Part shown: one piece after another, positions 6,113 through 7,956 of the stretch
How positions within the stretch are numbered: position 1 is the stretch's first letter
How the letters are laid out: each line of letters begins with the position of its first letter
Source of the DNA: Pseudomonadota bacterium
GTDB taxonomy: Bacteria; Pseudomonadota; Alphaproteobacteria; Rhodospirillales; Magnetospirillaceae
Direction: 5' to 3'
DNA: 7,956 nt
NCBI GenBank assembly: GCA_023437865.1
Contig: JAEZFE010000047.1
Location: forward strand, 1-7,956
The notes under the pieces: generated by a model
What the model saw: the letters and a program-made list of their open reading frames with translations, nothing else
Told to the model about the DNA's origin: nothing
Databases searched by the model: none
Made by a program: the position numbers and the translations under genes

Positions 6113-7956
6113 ATGGTGGAGCGTTCACCTGGGTCGGCTATCGAGCAGATGTCGACGGGTTACGTTCCGTTGCAGTGCTGCCGGTGGTGCTTTTCCATTT
6201 CCCACTTTAAGCGGCGGCTATGTTGGGGTGGACGTCTTCTTCGTCATCTCCGGCTACCGGATCACCGGCATCCTACTGTCCGATCTGGCGGCGGGTCGTT
6301 TTCACATCGCTCGGTTTTACGAACGGCGCATACGACGGATCTTTCCCGCTCTGGCGGTGGTGGTGTTAACGACGCTGGTCGCCTGTGTCGTGCTGACACC
6401 ACGCGACCTGGGGCGGTTCGCCTCAGAGGTATGGTGGTCCGGTTTTTTCAAGCAAGGTCTGGTTTTTCCGCACGGACGGTTATTTCGACGGCGCCTCGAA
6501 CATGCGGCTGCTGTTGCACACTTGATCCCTATCGGTGGAAGAGCAATTTTATGTGATTGTGCCACCGCTGATTTGGGCTGGATTTCGGTGGTTCCGGGCG
6601 TACCTGTTGCCGCTGCTGGCCCTGCTGGCGCTCTGTTCATGGGCGTGGTCCATTGACGCGGTTCAGCACCACCTGAGTGCAGCTTACTATCTGTTGCCGT
6701 CGCGCGCAGGAGAGTTACGGTGTGGCTCCTTGCTTGCCTTTTCGCGTTCGACAACACGGACTGCGCCGCGCATTGTTGTGGAGGCGGCGGGGGTGTCAGG
6801 GGCGGCGTCCCTAGGTGTCGCCATTTTCGCCTTCACTGCCTCGACGCCATTCCCCGGTCTGGCGGCGCTGCTGCCATGCCTCGGCACAGTCGCCCTGTTG
6901 TGGGCGGGCGCACAGCAGGGCGGCAGCTTGGTGAACCGGGCACTCGCCCTACCGCCAGCGGTGGCGATTGGGCGCATCTCCTATTCGCTTTACTTATTTC
7001 ACTGGCCCGTCCTGGCCTTGGCACGCCATTATCTGTGGCGCGAGCCCTCAACTTCCGAGGCTTTGGCGTTGATCGGCGTGACCTTCGCTCTTTCGGCCCT
7101 CAGCTATCGGCTGGTGGAGCAACCGTTTCGCAATGGTCGGCTCCTGCCCACACGCGGGGCGGCATTCGCCGCCGGAATCGCCGCCCTGGCGACCATGAAC
7201 GTATTCGGCGACTTGGGAAAAGAGCGGATTCCCGCAGCGACTTTCATCCGAGGCGCAGACCTTGGCGTCCTATTCTGGTAGCAGGGATCCGCGCGACGAT
7301 GCGTGCATGCAGCGCACGCCCGTTCAGGTTCGGGCGGGTGAGGTGTGCAGCTACGGGGCACAATCCCAGCAGGATCCGGACTTTGCCGTGTGGGGCGACT
7401 CCCATTTCGCCTGCCATGATCGCCGGTCTTGCCAAGGCCGCCGAAGGAACCAACCGCCGGGGTCTACACCTGGGGTTCGCCTCCTGTCCCCCGCTAATCG
7501 GGCTTAGGATCCAGCGGACTGATTCATCGGAGATCAAGGAATGCGGCACCTTCAACGAGGCAGCCGCCGAACTGATCGCGGCGAAAGGGATCAAGACCGT
7601 CATCTTGGTCGCACGCTGGCCGCTCTACGCTGAGAACTGGAGCCGCGTGGGGGCTGATGCACGAAATAAGCCGCTCCACTTAGCTGACGCCGAGTCCCCC
7701 ATCCCCAGCGCCACCGTCTTGCATCCGTTGTTTGAGCGCGCGCTACAGCGCACCGTAGCCTACCTCGGGTCGCTGGGGGTACGGGTGTTGATTGTCGAGG
7801 CGGTGCCGGAAAACAGCGTGAATGTCCCCAATGCGCTAGCCCTGGGGCAGGTAATCGGCCGAGACATCAGTGCATCGGGACCAGTCCGCGCTGAAGTCAA
7901 GGCCCGCCACACATGGGTCATGGCGCAGTTCGACGCGTTGGAGGCCAGCGGTGCGG
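6113..7956 (+). pseudogene. Decayed OafA/YrhL-type acyltransferase (acyltransferase-3 + C-terminal SGNH domain), 3' end beyond window
   Basis: Family members acylate sugars of O-antigen or other glycans at the membrane. The protein can be followed in pieces. Frame 1, 6139-6203: YRADVDGLRSVAVLPVVLF then HF. Frame 3, 6204-6445: GGYVGVDVFFVISGYRIT, FYERRIRRIFPAL and a membrane helix. Frame 1, about 6448-7218: VWFFRTDGYFDGAS, LLLHT, a TGA at 6523-6525 where relatives have Trp, SLSVEEQFYV, further helices, IGRISYSLYLFHWPVL and SYRLVEQPFR. Frame 2, about 7220-7411: GFPQRL, RDPRDDACM and the SGNH block WGDSHF. Frame 3, 7413 to the edge: AMIAGLAKAAEG and about 180 residues of open SGNH domain. Joining these needs -1 at the C run 6201-6203, +1 at the T6 run 6443-6448, +1 near the A4 run 7218-7221 and +1 near 7412. 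A further -1 is needed before 6139 if translation began at the ATG 6113, which has AGGAG at 6103-6107. A GTG at 6079 is in frame with the first piece but lacks a Shine-Dalgarno. Sequencing error is the alternative, because three shifts sit in homopolymers. Confidence 0.88.

Noticed and set aside
6113..7420. Programmed frameshifting or stop read-through in the OafA-like gene
   Set aside because: Four or five shifts of mixed direction plus a nonsense codon, without slippery heptamers and downstream structures, are far beyond any known recoding scheme. Decay or sequence error is simpler.
1..7956. Mobile element, CRISPR array, toxin-antitoxin or phage-defence system
   Set aside because: No transposase, terminal inverted repeats, spaced direct repeats or defence-protein motifs were seen. 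Every long gene is explained by polysaccharide synthesis or acylation.

Overview
This is an ordinary but informative piece of a surface-polysaccharide (O-antigen or exopolysaccharide) locus from a GC-rich Gram-negative bacterium. The base composition, the start-codon use and the style of the proteins suggest an alphaproteobacterium, possibly of the Rhodospirillales/Magnetospirillum type. That placement is an impression from the sequence, not a tested result. I see no rRNA, tRNA, CRISPR array, insertion sequence or phage gene.

Left part, + strand (1-2738): three genes read rightward. They are the 3' end of a polyprenyl-phosphate sugar-1-phosphate transferase (MraY/WecA/WbpL family), an NAD-dependent sugar-nucleotide epimerase/reductase of the WbpV kind that overlaps it by 4 nt, and a complete bifunctional mannose-1-phosphate guanylyltransferase / mannose-6-phosphate isomerase (manC) with a GTG start and a good ribosome binding site. 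The first two genes form a recognised kind of pair that makes and loads the first sugar of a lipid-linked repeat unit. The third makes GDP-mannose.

Middle, - strand (2746-5891): three genes read leftward, and the last of them ends 7 bp from manC in a tail-to-tail arrangement. In transcription order they are gmhA (sedoheptulose-7-phosphate isomerase, first step of ADP- or GDP-heptose synthesis), a membrane-anchored SGNH-like protein, and an MBOAT membrane O-acyltransferase. The last two overlap by 4 nt (ATGA) and look like a two-component polysaccharide O-acetylation machine comparable to AlgI/AlgJ-X or PatA/PatB.

Right part, + strand (about 6113 to the window edge): a second, unrelated O-acyltransferase of the OafA/YrhL type (acyltransferase-3 membrane domain followed by a SGNH domain). 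Its protein can be followed almost continuously, but only by switching frame four or five times and reading through one TGA where the family has Trp. I call it a pseudogene, with poor sequence quality as the alternative. A 221-bp divergent intergenic region with several short dyads separates it from gmhA.

Together: sugar activation (manC, gmhA, the epimerase), repeat-unit initiation (the transferase) and acyl decoration (MBOAT+SGNH intact, OafA-like apparently lost). I found no convincing undescribed system. The broken acyltransferase next to an intact, different acylation pair is the most interesting point.
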